The notes: generated from the letters alone by a model not told the origin. A stretch of 64,000 nt of DNA from JBDHTS01 sp044221445 (GCA_044221445.1 JBGAPF010000009.1:14335-78334); one strand, 5' to 3'. Shown: positions 1 to 8,908, counted from the stretch's first letter. Program-made: numbers and translations.

Positions 1-520
1 TCAGCTTGCTGGAATCGCCGAACTTCACGGCGGTGAGTTTTTTGTCGGTTTTCACCTGAAGCAAGGCGAGATCGACTTTTTCATCCCGGCCGAGCACGGT
101 GGCGGGCAGGGACGTGTCGTCATGCAGCGTGATCCGGACTTCGTCCGCCCCTTCGACCACATGGTTGTTAGTTATGACATATCCTTTTTCCGCATCCACG
201 ATGAAGCCCGAACCCAGGGAGGCGGTCGGCATGGTCTGCATCTCCTGACCATGTTTCTGCATGAAATCGTTGAAGAAATCCTCGAACGGAGAGCCAGGCG
301 GCAATTGCGGCATTTCCGGCATATCCTCGGCCGTCGGTTTGGCTTTCTGGGTCGACGAGATGTTCACGACGGCGGGAAGCAGGCCCTCGACCAGATCCGC
401 AAAGCTGCTGGGCGCGGAAGGGCCGGTCAGGCCGATGCGCTGGATCGGATTTTCGGCAAAAGCCGGAAAGGGCGAGGCAAGGCTTAGGGATACAAGGGCG
501 GTAAAAAGCGCGATACGCAT
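1..520 (-). CDS. degP: DegP/HtrA-type periplasmic serine protease, N-terminal part (cut by window edge)
   Basis: Reading from an ATG at 520 on the minus strand gives a signal peptide (MRIALFTALVSLSLA, with a cleavage site after FAFA-like residues FPAFA), a Pro/Met-rich stretch, then the start of a trypsin-like fold. The block GSGFIVDAEKGYVITNN, followed by HVVEGADEV, carries the catalytic His. VDLALLQV carries the catalytic Asp. The Ser motif and PDZ domains lie beyond the left edge. The family are ATP-independent periplasmic protease/chaperones that remove misfolded envelope proteins. Only about 173 codons are present. The gene is convergent in orientation with nothing visible, and its 5' end faces the tmRNA terminator. 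DegP versus DegQ/DegS cannot be separated without the C-terminus. Confidence 0.9.
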   Translation of the reverse strand, partial: MRIALFTALVSLSLASPFPAFAENPIQRIGLTGPSAPSSFADLVEGLLPAVVNISSTQKAKPTAEDMPEMPQLPPGSPFEDFFNDFMQKHGQEMQTMPTASLGSGFIVDAEKGYVITNNHVVEGADEVRITLHDDTSLPATVLGRDEKVDLALLQVKTDKKLTAVKFGDSSKL

Positions 521-641
521 GGAATATTGTCTCCATTCCTGCAACGGAAAAATGTCTTCACCATCAATATGCCCGCATAGGCCATCCGGTCAACGGCGGC
601 GCGGCGGCAAAACTGTGACATTGTTGTGAAATCAACCGGAA

Positions 642-680
642 GGGAAGAAAGTGGGCCGATTCTGTTGCGAGGCTCGGCCC
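642..680 (-). terminator. Probable rho-independent terminator of the tmRNA transcript
   Basis: On the minus strand GGGCCGA (680-674) pairs with TCGGCCC (659-653) across a 14-base loop and is followed by ACTTTCTT. It sits directly downstream of the tmRNA coding piece. The T tract is interrupted, so strength is uncertain. Confidence 0.5.
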
Positions 681-689
681 GGGCCCCAC

Positions 690-1013
690 CTGCCGTTGTC
701 TAGACGGCAGGGATTGATTTGCAGCTACTAACTCAGTCTGCGATTAAGCAGCTTGAGCGACGCCACCCGTTTGGGTGTTGTCATTCGCTACGACAGTGTT
801 GTCGTTTGCAAATATAAAAAAGCCCGATAACGGCGGTACAATGCCGGACACAAGTTAAACCTTTACCACGCGTGTCGATCCTGTTTCGGACCCATCATCA
901 AAAGCCTGACATCCATATCCTGCTTCTGATGGTGGATCCGCCGGGTACTGCCCCCGGGTCCACTGCGCTTATTCCGTCAAACGTTTAGCGTCATAGCTGA
1001 ACGAATTCAGCAC
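690..1013 (-). ncRNA. ssrA: Circularly permuted two-piece tmRNA
   Basis: tmRNA rescues stalled ribosomes by acting first as alanyl-tRNA and then as a message for a degradation tag. The gene is permuted as in alphaproteobacteria. The acceptor piece comes first, ending in CCA at 932-930, with a T-stem CCGGG/CCCGG. A spacer of about 36 bases follows. The coding piece then begins at 893. The seven-base acceptor stem forms between GGGTCCG (893-887) and CGGATCC (940-934). The tag frame runs from GCA at 809 to TAA at 746-744: it opens ANDNTVV, continues ANDNTQT and ends GGVAQAA. A 7-bp hairpin (690-696/704-710) follows the tag. The outer ends are estimates: a hairpin at 996-1011 and the promoter spacing set the 5' end. 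Confidence 0.9.
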
Positions 1014-1018
1014 TATCC

Positions 1019-1046
1019 ATTATATAGCATTTGCTTGGAAATTCAA
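1019..1046 (-). promoter_or_regulatory. Housekeeping sigma-70-type promoter of ssrA
   Basis: On the minus strand TTGAAT (1046-1041) is separated by 16 bases from a perfect TATAAT (1024-1019). Transcription would start near 1013, just at the acceptor-piece hairpin. Confidence 0.75.
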
Positions 1047-1094
1047 GATTTCCTATGGTGTCGGACCCTGAAATCCCTATGAAAGACAATACCT

Positions 1095-1985
1095 ATGCCC
1101 CGAATTTGGCGATCCATGCTGCTCAGTCTCGCCGGATTTGCCGTTTTTTCGTGCGGGGACGCCCTCATTAAATATCAGACGCAGTCTTATCCGGTTATGC
1201 AATGCGTGTTCTTTTCGCTGGTCGGCGGCATTGCGGCGGTGCTGCTGCTTTCATTGCGTCAGGGCGGGCCGGTTCGCGCCCTGGCCACCCGTACGCCGGG
1301 ACGGCACGCCGCGCGCGCTTTCTGTCTCAGCGTGGAATTCATGCTGGTTTATTATGCGTTCAGCGCGTTGCCTCTGGCGACGGTCTATACGCTTGTCCTG
1401 CTGGCGCCGATCCTGACCGTATTCCTGTCGCCTCTCTTTACGGACGACCGCTTCGAACCGCGCCTGCTGCCTGCCGTCATAACAGGCTTCGCCGGCGTTC
1501 TGATAGCCTTGCGGCCCGATATCATGCCCGTGTCGCCAGCCTCCCTGGCGGCGCTGCTCTCCGCCTTCATGTTCGCAACGGGAAACTGCCTGGTCCGCCG
1601 GATGTCCCAGGACGAACCGCCTTTGACCTTTGCTTTTTACCCCAGCGTCATGACATTGGCTGTCGCGGGCACGTTTATGATCATGGCCCGGCCCGAGCTT
1701 CCCGCCATGCCGGACATCGTGATGATGATGGCGACGGGGCTGACCAGCGCGGGAGGGCTGCTCCTGCTGGGCAAGGCCCTGCAACTGGCGCCGGCAGGGA
1801 TCGTCATGCCGTTCCAGTATACGCAATTGCTGTGGGGCAGCCTGTTCGGGCTTTTCGTTTTTGGCGACCGTATAGACGGCTCGACGGCGGCTGGGGCCGC
1901 CCTTATCCTTGTCAGCGGCGGTTTGCTTGCTTGGTGCGAACGGGACAGGAACAGGGTCTCGAATTCGACGAAAAACGGGATATAA
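1095..1985 (+). CDS. EamA/DMT-family inner-membrane permease
   Basis: The 296-residue product has about ten hydrophobic helices in two halves, the usual EamA (drug/metabolite transporter) layout and length. The N-terminal helix contains LSLAGFAVFSCGDALIKY, and the second repeat has a YTQLLWGSLFGLFVFGD segment typical of the end of EamA domains. It ends in a short charged cytosolic tail. The substrate cannot be read from sequence. It begins 49 bp from the divergent ssrA promoter, has only a weak AAAG ribosome site, and ends 29 bp before thyA, so it may be cotranscribed with thyA-folA. Confidence 0.8.
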   Translation: MPRIWRSMLLSLAGFAVFSCGDALIKYQTQSYPVMQCVFFSLVGGIAAVLLLSLRQGGPVRALATRTPGRHAARAFCLSVEFMLVYYAFSALPLATVYTLVLLAPILTVFLSPLFTDDRFEPRLLPAVITGFAGVLIALRPDIMPVSPASLAALLSAFMFATGNCLVRRMSQDEPPLTFAFYPSVMTLAVAGTFMIMARPELPAMPDIVMMMATGLTSAGGLLLLGKALQLAPAGIVMPFQYTQLLWGSLFGLFVFGDRIDGSTAAGAALILVSGGLLAWCERDRNRVSNSTKNGI

Positions 1986-2014
1986 TCAGCATAGAATCAA
2001 AAGGAGAGGCGACC

Positions 2015-2809
2015 ATGCGGCAATATCAGGATCTGATGCGCCATGTGCTGGAGACGGGCGTAAAGAAAGAAGACCGCACCGGAACCGGCACGCTCAGCGT
2101 TTTCGGGTACCAGATGCGCTTCGACCTGGCGGAAGGGTTTCCGCTGGTCACCACGAAAAAAGCGCATATGAAATCCATCATTCATGAGCTGCTGTGGTTT
2201 CTCAAAGGTGACACCAACATCAAATACCTGAAAGACAACGGCGTCTCGATCTGGAACGAATGGGCGGACGCGGAAGGCAATCTAGGGCCGGTCTATGGCG
2301 CCCAGTGGCGGTCATGGCCTGCGGCGGACGGCCATACCATCGACCAGATCTCCAATGTGATCGAGCGGATCAAGGCAAACCCTGACGACCGCCGCCTGAT
2401 CGTTTCTGCCTGGAATGTCGGTGAAATCGGTAAAATGGCTTTGCCGCCCTGCCACTGTTTTTTCCAGTTTTACGTTGCTGAAGGCAGGCTCTCCTGCCAG
2501 CTGTATCAGCGCAGCGCCGATATTTTTCTCGGCGTGCCGTTCAATATCGCGTCCTATGCGCTGCTGACCCTGATGGTGGCGCAGGTTTGCGGCCTGCAGC
2601 CGGGCGCGTTCATTCATACGCTCGGCGACGCGCATATTTATTGCAACCACTTCGAGCAGGCGAATCTGCAGCTGTCGCGCGATCCTCTTCCCTTGCCCGA
2701 GATGCATTTGAACCCGCATGTGAAAAATATCTTCGATTTCAAATACGAGGATTTCGAACTGGTCGGTTACCAATCCCACCCGGCGATCAAAGCGCCGGTG
2801 GCGGTGTAG
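2015..2809 (+). CDS. thyA: Thymidylate synthase ThyA
   Basis: ThyA methylates dUMP to dTMP with methylene-THF, producing dihydrofolate. The product is 264 residues, exactly the E. coli ThyA length, opening MRQYQDLMRHVLETG with the DRTGTGT folate/phosphate loop. The catalytic Cys is codon 146 in LPPCHCFFQFYV. RRLIVSAWN and YQRSADIFLGVPFNIASYA are also present. The start is set by AAGGAGAG at 2000-2007, 8 bases before the ATG; the same frame is open further upstream but that part overlaps the permease and is not real. folA follows after 5 bp and regenerates the THF that ThyA oxidises. Confidence 0.97.
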   Translation: MRQYQDLMRHVLETGVKKEDRTGTGTLSVFGYQMRFDLAEGFPLVTTKKAHMKSIIHELLWFLKGDTNIKYLKDNGVSIWNEWADAEGNLGPVYGAQWRSWPAADGHTIDQISNVIERIKANPDDRRLIVSAWNVGEIGKMALPPCHCFFQFYVAEGRLSCQLYQRSADIFLGVPFNIASYALLTLMVAQVCGLQPGAFIHTLGDAHIYCNHFEQANLQLSRDPLPLPEMHLNPHVKNIFDFKYEDFELVGYQSHPAIKAPVAV

Positions 2810-2814
2810 ATTTT

Positions 2815-3324
2815 ATGGCCATTTGCGTCAGCGCCATCGCCGCCATGTCACGCAACGGCGTCATCGGCAAGGGCAATAAGATCCCCTGGCATATTTCAGA
2901 AGACTTTAAATATTTCAAGCGTATGACGATGGGCAAGCCGATCGTCATGGGGCGCAAAACGTTCGAGTCTTTCGAAAAACCCTTGGCCGGGCGGCCGCAC
3001 ATCGTCATTTCGCGCACACCTCATGCCAATAGAATAGCGGACAATGTGTTTTTTGTGCTGTCCCTGGAAGAAGCTTTGGAGAAGGCCGAGAAAATTGCGG
3101 AAGCTGCCAATGGCGATGAAATTTTTGTTATCGGCGGCGCGCAAATCTATCGCCAGGCAATACAATTCATTCATAAAATCTATCTGACCGAAATCGACGC
3201 GGACTATGAAGGCGATGCTTTTTTTCCAGAACTCGATTTAAAAGAATGGCGGATTTTATCCGAGGATTTTCGTCAAGCACATCCTTCTTACAGTTTTATA
3301 ATCATGGAAAGACATCAGAATTAA
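2815..3324 (+). CDS. folA: Dihydrofolate reductase FolA
   Basis: FolA reduces dihydrofolate to tetrahydrofolate with NADPH. The 169-residue product shows the DHFR signatures in order: NGVIGKGNKIPWHISEDF (Met20 loop and substrate site), KPIVMGRKTFESF (NADPH binding), PHIVISR, and FVIGGAQIYRQA, followed by a C-terminal EGDAFFPEL strand. The start ATG at 2815 lies 5 bp after the thyA stop. Frame-open sequence upstream is inside thyA and is discarded. The two genes form the common thyA-folA pair, probably translationally coupled because folA has no clear ribosome site of its own. Confidence 0.97.
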   Translation: MAICVSAIAAMSRNGVIGKGNKIPWHISEDFKYFKRMTMGKPIVMGRKTFESFEKPLAGRPHIVISRTPHANRIADNVFFVLSLEEALEKAEKIAEAANGDEIFVIGGAQIYRQAIQFIHKIYLTEIDADYEGDAFFPELDLKEWRILSEDFRQAHPSYSFIIMERHQN

Positions 3325-3327
3325 AGA

Positions 3328-3346
3328 ACCCGGCTTTAAGCCGGGT
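3328..3346. terminator. Hairpin between folA and the 42-residue gene
   Basis: ACCCGGCTT (3328-3336) pairs with AAGCCGGGT (3338-3346). A T-rich run follows on the minus side (TTCTTTAATTC), so it is most likely the terminator of the minus-strand small gene and perhaps shared with folA. Confidence 0.55.
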
Positions 3347-3372
3347 CCTGTAAGTATTCAAAACTGCAGAAA

Positions 3373-3501
3373 TTATCTGCGGTTTTTGTCACGATTGTCA
3401 TTGCGGGAATCGCGAGCGCCCTGACGGTTGTTGCTTGGCTCGTCTTTGTTTTCTTTCAGACGGCCATCCGTTTGCGGGTGTTTTACCTGACCTTGTGTCA
3501 T
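3373..3501 (-). CDS. 42-residue highly hydrophilic protein, function unknown
   Basis: The ATG at 3501 is preceded by AAGGAG (strong Shine-Dalgarno, 7-base spacing), and the frame stays open to TAA at 3375-3373. The product begins MTQGQVKHPQTDGR and ends NDNRDKNRR. It is almost entirely polar (Asn, Asp, Arg, Lys, Gln) with no Cys, no hydrophobic core and no signal peptide, so it is probably disordered, like small stress or desiccation proteins. The gene has a hairpin after its stop. No family was recognised; the ribosome site and terminator are the main support. Confidence 0.6.
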   Translation of the reverse strand: MTQGQVKHPQTDGRLKENKDEPSNNRQGARDSRNDNRDKNRR

Positions 3502-3580
3502 GATCGTTCTCCTTAGTTGGTTGCACGGTAGTGCTGGACGTACAAACGTCCGCCGCTTGGAGTTCCAAAAAAATTTCGGG

Positions 3581-6500
3581 TCAGGCGATATTGACGTGGC
3601 TGGTGTCCACCATCGCTTTATCGATCGACAGGGTCGAGGCGCCGAACTGGAAGTCGTAATTCGATCCGTTCACCGCGAAATGGTCGGCGCCAAGAAGCGC
3701 CCCGATCTGCGCGGCCGTAGCCCCCGTCTGCGACCCAGTCCCCATATTATCGATCTGGATCGTATTCGTGGTGGAGCTGCCGCTTGCCGTGAGAGCGAGC
3801 TTGCCTGTGTCGCTGCTGTCCAGCATGCCGAAAATATTATTCAGGGTAAGAACCATCGTCTGGTTCGAACCGCCAAGATCAAGGTTTTCTATCCGATGGA
3901 TTTTTTCCGCGCCCACGGCACTGAAATCGAGCGTGCCGCTTGTTAGCAGATACCGGATCGTGTCGTTGCCGCCGCCGCCGTCGATATCGCTGAACCCGCT
4001 TCCCCTGATGCCAATAATATCGCTGCCCGCGCCCGAGCGGAATCCGATACCGGTCATGTTGTTGTCAGACATCGTATCGTTGGCCGTCGTGCCGATCAGG
4101 GTCTGGGCGTTCGCCGTCGCCGTGACGGCGCTCACCACCGAAGCGCTGCCAGCCGTATGGCCCAGAACGAGAATGGATTCGCCGTCCTGGTCGTCCGTAT
4201 TGTTGCTGTTGCCGCTGGAGTCCGCCGTCTGGTTCGTATCCAGATTGGGAAGGCCGACGATAAAATCGGAGAAACCGTCGCCGTTGACGTCCCCCGCAGC
4301 GGAGATCGTGAAATCGAAATCATCGGGCAGCGCGACCGTGCCGGGTATCGTATACGTCATGTGGAACGCATTGTTTCCGTCATTGAGTTCGGCCAGGGTC
4401 ATGGTGCCGTCGGCGGCGCCCGCGTTTCCGCCAAACACGACGTAGATATCGGCCACATGGCTGCCCGGATCCTTGACGATGACCGCCAGATCGTCCTTAC
4501 CGTCGCCGTTGAAATCGCCGACCGAGCCGCCGCCGATGAATTCCTGCGTCGCCGCGCCCGTCGTAATCGTATAGCCGGCGCTGCCGAGCGAGGCTACGTT
4601 AAGAGTGCTTCCGCCAGTATAGGCATTGCTGCCGTATATAACATGAAGCAGACCCTTGCCACCGTTGCCGCCCCCCGCGGCAATCATGATGTCGCCGATC
4701 CCGTCGCCGTTTATGTCGCCGCCGAAGAAGACGGGAAAATCCTGGTCCGTGGGATTGACAGCGATATTGGTCAGAGAAAGGCTGTTCGCGCCAAGCGACG
4801 CGGACGCCATGTCTTTTGCGCCAAAGACGATGTCGACCCGTCCAACCGAGCCGGTTCCCGGGGAAGCAATCGCGAAATCGGCGATCCCGTCATTGTTGAA
4901 ATCACCGGCGGCGGAAACGGTCGTGCCGGTATGGCTGTTGCCTGTAAGGCCGCTAATCGCGATCCCGTCACGCGAAACGTCAAGGACGCTGTAAGCCCCG
5001 CTCAGCTGGCCCGTTACATGTACCAGGCCGTGGCTGTCGATGGATACCGCGGAAGCACCGTCGGTCGCCGAAAGGTTTGAATAGGAATTGACGACGCTCA
5101 TACTCGTCGGTATGCGAACGTCAACAACCACCAGACGGTCGCTGTTGACGGCGGTGACATAGGCCAGTCCGTCGGAAACGACCACGCCGCTTGCGCCATC
5201 CAGAAGCGCGCTAGTAAATGAGCCAAGAAAGCTCGGGTTTCCCTGGTTGGTTATATCAAAAACAAACAGTTTGTCCGAATTCTGGTCCGTGACATACAGC
5301 CTGTTGCCGTCGATGAACATGTCGCTTACGCCCGTCAATCCCGCATCGGCGTAGGGAGTTCCGGACGGGGCAGGGGTCGAGGGTGTGCTGATATCAAGCG
5401 TGACAAGACGCCCGTTTCCGGAAGAGCCAATATAGACATATTGTCCGGAAGGGGAAAAAGTCACCGCGGACATATCGCTGATGCCCGTCCCATAAGACGA
5501 AAGGATGGCGGGGGCGGTCGGTGTCGTGATGTTGAGGACCGTGACCATATCGGTGGTGGCCGACGTCACCACGGCGATAGTCCCGCGCACCGCGATGTCG
5601 TTGACATCCTGTAACACCGCGTTCGCGATGGATCCCACATAAGTGGGATTGCCAGGATTGGAAATATTGATGATCGTGACATATCCTGACGTACCGCTGG
5701 CGATATAAGCATAATTGCCCTGCACAGCGATCGCCTGTGCGCCATCGAGGGTGCTCGGAACCGACGCGGCCGTAAACACATCCGAAGAATTTATCGAACC
5801 TGCGATTACGGGCGTACCCGGATTGGTCAGATCGATGATCGAAAGGCTGTTTCCGCTTTGAGACACCACATAAGAATAATTTCCATTGATCACGAAATCG
5901 GTCGGGCTCGCCGGCGCTTCCGATCCCACAATTCTAATGGTATTCAGCGACGTCACATCGATTTTCGGGTTGATGACCCCTTTGTCGCCGCCAAACAGTA
6001 TATAAGCCGCGCCTCCGTTGGTCCCGGCGATATCCGAGCCGGGTGCGCCCACCAGAACATCTTCATATCCGTCATGGTTGACGTCGCCGATCCCGGTCAC
6101 TGACATGCCGGCCAGGTCGCCAGCTGAAAGGCCTTCGAGAGTCGTGATGGTGGCGCCTGTCGTGCTCTTGATCACGATCTGGCCGGTATCAGTCGTGCCG
6201 TCGAAGTCGTTCGCATGCGGGGCGCCGATAATAATGTCGGCAACGCCGTCGCCGTTGAAATCGCCCGCATGCGCGATGGAAATCGTGTCGTTGTTTCCGG
6301 TAAATCCCGCCGAAATGCTGGTCAGGCCGGGTGCGGCTGTGCTGGCAGGAGTCGCCGAACCCTGCAATTCGAAGATCAGGTCGTTCACATCCTTGACAAT
6401 GAAACCGTCATCGTAACCGTCATTGTTCAGGTCGCCTGCGGCGATAAAGCCGCCGCCGAACATCTCGTTGATGTTGTCCTTGATGTAAATGCCCTGGGCC

Positions 6501-8719
6501 ACGGTCAGCGTATTAAGGCTTAAAGGTTCCGCCAGGTCGTTGATATTGATCGCGTAAGTCGCACTGGCGGTATGAATTCCGTCCGATACCTGGACGGTCA
6601 CGTTATAAGAAGACCCTGCTTCATAATCGAGCGCGCCGTTGACGGTAATCGCGCCTGTCGAACTGTTGATCGTAAACAGTCCGGCGCCCGTACCGCCGGT
6701 AATGCTGTAACTCAGCGTGCCGACCGTGTCGCCGTCCGTGGCTGTGGCCGTTCCGACAGCTGTGCCGTTTGCGGAATTTTCATTGACGGAAAAAGTGCTG
6801 CCGGAAATGGCCGGGGTCAGGTCGTTGATATCCGTTACATTGACGGTAATGGTCGCGCTTGAGGACAGAGGCGTTCCGGCATTGTCCGTGACCCTTACGG
6901 TCAGATTATAACTTTGAGTCGTCTCATAATCCAGCGTTCCCGTCAGCGTGATGACGCCGGTCGCGGTATTGATGGAAAAAATTCCGCCGGGATTGCCGGC
7001 TGTAATCGCATAAGACACCGACTGGCCCACATCCACCTCTGTAGAGGTCGCCGCACCGATGACGGTGCCGGCATTGGCATTCTCCGCCACGGAAAAAGTG
7101 GCGTTTTTAGCGATGGGAGCATCGTTAACGTCGTTCAGCGTGATGTTGACCTTGGCCGTCGCCGACAGGGAGCCGGTGCCGTTATCTGTCGCGGTGACTG
7201 TCAGCGCATAAGATTGCTGCGTCTCGTAATCGAGCGATCCTGCCACGGTAATCAGGCCGGTATTGGCGTCTATGGCGAAGGCGTTGCCTGTGTTTCCCCC
7301 GGAAATGCTGTAGGTAAGCACCTGGCCTGAATCGGGGTCGGTCGCGATGACCCGGCCGACGTTCATGCCGTTCGCAGAGTTTTCATTCAGCGTGAAGGCC
7401 GCATCGGTCGCCACGGGCGGCGCATTGGGCGGCAACGGGGCAGGCGGCACGATCGGCGCCACAGGCGGCGGTGCGGCTGCCACAGGCGGCGCCGCGACAA
7501 CCGGAGCGGGCGGAGGGGGGGCCGTAACGATGGCAGGCGCTGGTGGAGCGGCGATAACGCTGACCGGCGCGACGGCGGTAAAGCTGCCGCTATCGGCAAA
7601 AACGCTGGCCGTGCCGAACGTATTAGCTCCGGCGCTGAAATCCGCTGTCGCAGGAGCAGGGGCATCGGCGGCGCCCTGTTGTCCAGGCATCGGATTGGAC
7701 GGTGCCGGCGGCGTAGGTTCCTGCGTCTGTTGATGTGTCTCGCCCGCAGGAGCGGCTTTAGTGTCACCTTGTGGATCATGGGCGCCCGGCGAGGACGGAT
7801 CGTTGACGGACGGCTTTGCCGTATCGGGTGCCAGGCCGCTGAAAAAGCCGGGGGCAACGCCGCCAATGCTTGAAAATCGCGCGCTGATATCGGCAGCATT
7901 CAGGGTTTGCGTCTGCGTGACGCTATGGCCGTCGAATTTTGCCGTTTCATACTGCCCTGAAAGCGTGACTTCCTCGCCGGACAGCGAACGCAGGACGATC
8001 GCCCCTTCCATGACGGTGATTTCGCCGGTCGTAACGTTGCCGGCGATGACGGTGCCGCGGATACCGATCGACCCGACAGGGGTTTCGATCTTGACGTCGT
8101 CCGGGTCTTCACGCCCGATCAGGCCGCTCGTATATACGAACAGGCCGCGCAGCATGGAAAAATTCGATTCGCCGCTGTCGCTGTGCGGATCGAAGACATA
8201 CTGGTCAATCGCCAGCTTGGCGTTTTCGGAAACGGCGAAGCTCGATTCATCGACGAACGTAATATTGACGGCCCCGGCGGCATCCGTCTCGATAATGTCG
8301 CCTTCATGGATAGGCATCCCGATCACGATCGTTTCAGTCGTGCCATCGGGATGGGTAACGGTTGCGTGTCCCGAGACTTCCTTAACGGTGCCGACCGGGC
8401 TTTCGTCCGTGGCTGTGCCTGCCGCGGCGAACTGGACATTCCCGGCCTGGTGGACGAAAGCCTGAACCAGATCGGGCGTCAACGCCGCGCCCTGCGGCGA
8501 CATCAGCACAGGGGCTGGGTCCGCGGCGAAATAATTCTCTATGACAACGGCAGAGCCATCTTTGGCTGTAAGCACCAAGTCGAACCCGTCACGCGTCAGT
8601 TCTGAATTGGCGACGAAGCTTTGATCCGGGAGAAGGATTTCATGATCGTGCCCGGCCTGAAGAACGACAGCGGAGCGATGTTCGCCCGGCGCCGGCGAAG
8701 AAATTTCTGTACGTGACAC
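3581..8719 (-). CDS. Giant FecR/cadherin/FG-GAP/LVIVD surface protein, probably type I secreted
   Basis: This 1712-residue protein starts at GTG (8719) behind AGGGGG. Approximate order: an N-terminal retention-like region; a FecR domain (about residues 105-265, with GSIGIRGTVIAGN and a VMEGAIVL strand); a Pro/Ala-rich linker (about 290-435); three cadherin-like repeats (about 440-750, each with NEN, DYE and ITV motifs); FG-GAP/integrin-type calcium repeats (GDLNNDGYDD, GDFNGDGVADIIIGAP, GDVNHDGYEDVLVGAP); a beta-propeller-like LVIVD stretch; more FG-GAP repeats; and a C-terminal region with GTTANDTMSD and GGGGNDTIRY, resembling RTX nonapeptides. There is no Sec signal. C-terminal RTX-like motifs suggest type I secretion, but no secretion genes are nearby. 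It is likely an adhesin or biofilm matrix protein. Confidence 0.85.
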   Translation of the reverse strand: MSRTEISSPAPGEHRSAVVLQAGHDHEILLPDQSFVANSELTRDGFDLVLTAKDGSAVVIENYFAADPAPVLMSPQGAALTPDLVQAFVHQAGNVQFAAAGTATDESPVGTVKEVSGHATVTHPDGTTETIVIGMPIHEGDIIETDAAGAVNITFVDESSFAVSENAKLAIDQYVFDPHSDSGESNFSMLRGLFVYTSGLIGREDPDDVKIETPVGSIGIRGTVIAGNVTTGEITVMEGAIVLRSLSGEEVTLSGQYETAKFDGHSVTQTQTLNAADISARFSSIGGVAPGFFSGLAPDTAKPSVNDPSSPGAHDPQGDTKAAPAGETHQQTQEPTPPAPSNPMPGQQGAADAPAPATADFSAGANTFGTASVFADSGSFTAVAPVSVIAAPPAPAIVTAPPPPAPVVAAPPVAAAPPPVAPIVPPAPLPPNAPPVATDAAFTLNENSANGMNVGRVIATDPDSGQVLTYSISGGNTGNAFAIDANTGLITVAGSLDYETQQSYALTVTATDNGTGSLSATAKVNITLNDVNDAPIAKNATFSVAENANAGTVIGAATSTEVDVGQSVSYAITAGNPGGIFSINTATGVITLTGTLDYETTQSYNLTVRVTDNAGTPLSSSATITVNVTDINDLTPAISGSTFSVNENSANGTAVGTATATDGDTVGTLSYSITGGTGAGLFTINSSTGAITVNGALDYEAGSSYNVTVQVSDGIHTASATYAININDLAEPLSLNTLTVAQGIYIKDNINEMFGGGFIAAGDLNNDGYDDGFIVKDVNDLIFELQGSATPASTAAPGLTSISAGFTGNNDTISIAHAGDFNGDGVADIIIGAPHANDFDGTTDTGQIVIKSTTGATITTLEGLSAGDLAGMSVTGIGDVNHDGYEDVLVGAPGSDIAGTNGGAAYILFGGDKGVINPKIDVTSLNTIRIVGSEAPASPTDFVINGNYSYVVSQSGNSLSIIDLTNPGTPVIAGSINSSDVFTAASVPSTLDGAQAIAVQGNYAYIASGTSGYVTIINISNPGNPTYVGSIANAVLQDVNDIAVRGTIAVVTSATTDMVTVLNITTPTAPAILSSYGTGISDMSAVTFSPSGQYVYIGSSGNGRLVTLDISTPSTPAPSGTPYADAGLTGVSDMFIDGNRLYVTDQNSDKLFVFDITNQGNPSFLGSFTSALLDGASGVVVSDGLAYVTAVNSDRLVVVDVRIPTSMSVVNSYSNLSATDGASAVSIDSHGLVHVTGQLSGAYSVLDVSRDGIAISGLTGNSHTGTTVSAAGDFNNDGIADFAIASPGTGSVGRVDIVFGAKDMASASLGANSLSLTNIAVNPTDQDFPVFFGGDINGDGIGDIMIAAGGGNGGKGLLHVIYGSNAYTGGSTLNVASLGSAGYTITTGAATQEFIGGGSVGDFNGDGKDDLAVIVKDPGSHVADIYVVFGGNAGAADGTMTLAELNDGNNAFHMTYTIPGTVALPDDFDFTISAAGDVNGDGFSDFIVGLPNLDTNQTADSSGNSNNTDDQDGESILVLGHTAGSASVVSAVTATANAQTLIGTTANDTMSDNNMTGIGFRSGAGSDIIGIRGSGFSDIDGGGGNDTIRYLLTSGTLDFSAVGAEKIHRIENLDLGGSNQTMVLTLNNIFGMLDSSDTGKLALTASGSSTTNTIQIDNMGTGSQTGATAAQIGALLGADHFAVNGSNYDFQFGASTLSIDKAMVDTSHVNIA

Positions 8720-8908
8720 AATGGACCCCCTGCCGGGACAATTCCGGCGTAGCTTATAGATCAGGATAGACTATTTGTATTAACGGGAGGTTTCTGGATA
8801 AAAAATTCCATCTAATATTTTGAAATGAAACAAAAAATTCTTATTATTATTTCCTATATATAATGCTAGGTCCGGAACCCTTTACCGTTTCGCTTCGTTC
8901 GACCTGTT

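Noticed and set aside
1202..2014. Open frame running in front of thyA inside the permease gene
   Set aside because: It is the thyA frame continuing upstream by chance. The AAGGAG-supported ATG at 2015 gives exactly 264 residues and the full ThyA N-terminus.
2587..2814. Open frame in front of folA, inside thyA
   Set aside because: The DHFR signature begins right at ATG 2815, and the upstream part is only the third frame of thyA.
3545..3566. GGAAC plus CGTT before the 42-residue gene as another EcfG promoter
   Set aside because: The spacer is 13 bases; EcfG-type promoters need 16-17.
4157..8605. Many plus-strand open frames of 100-300 codons opposite the giant surface protein
   Set aside because: They are antisense shadows of a GC-rich coding sequence. 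They have no ribosome sites or recognisable domains.
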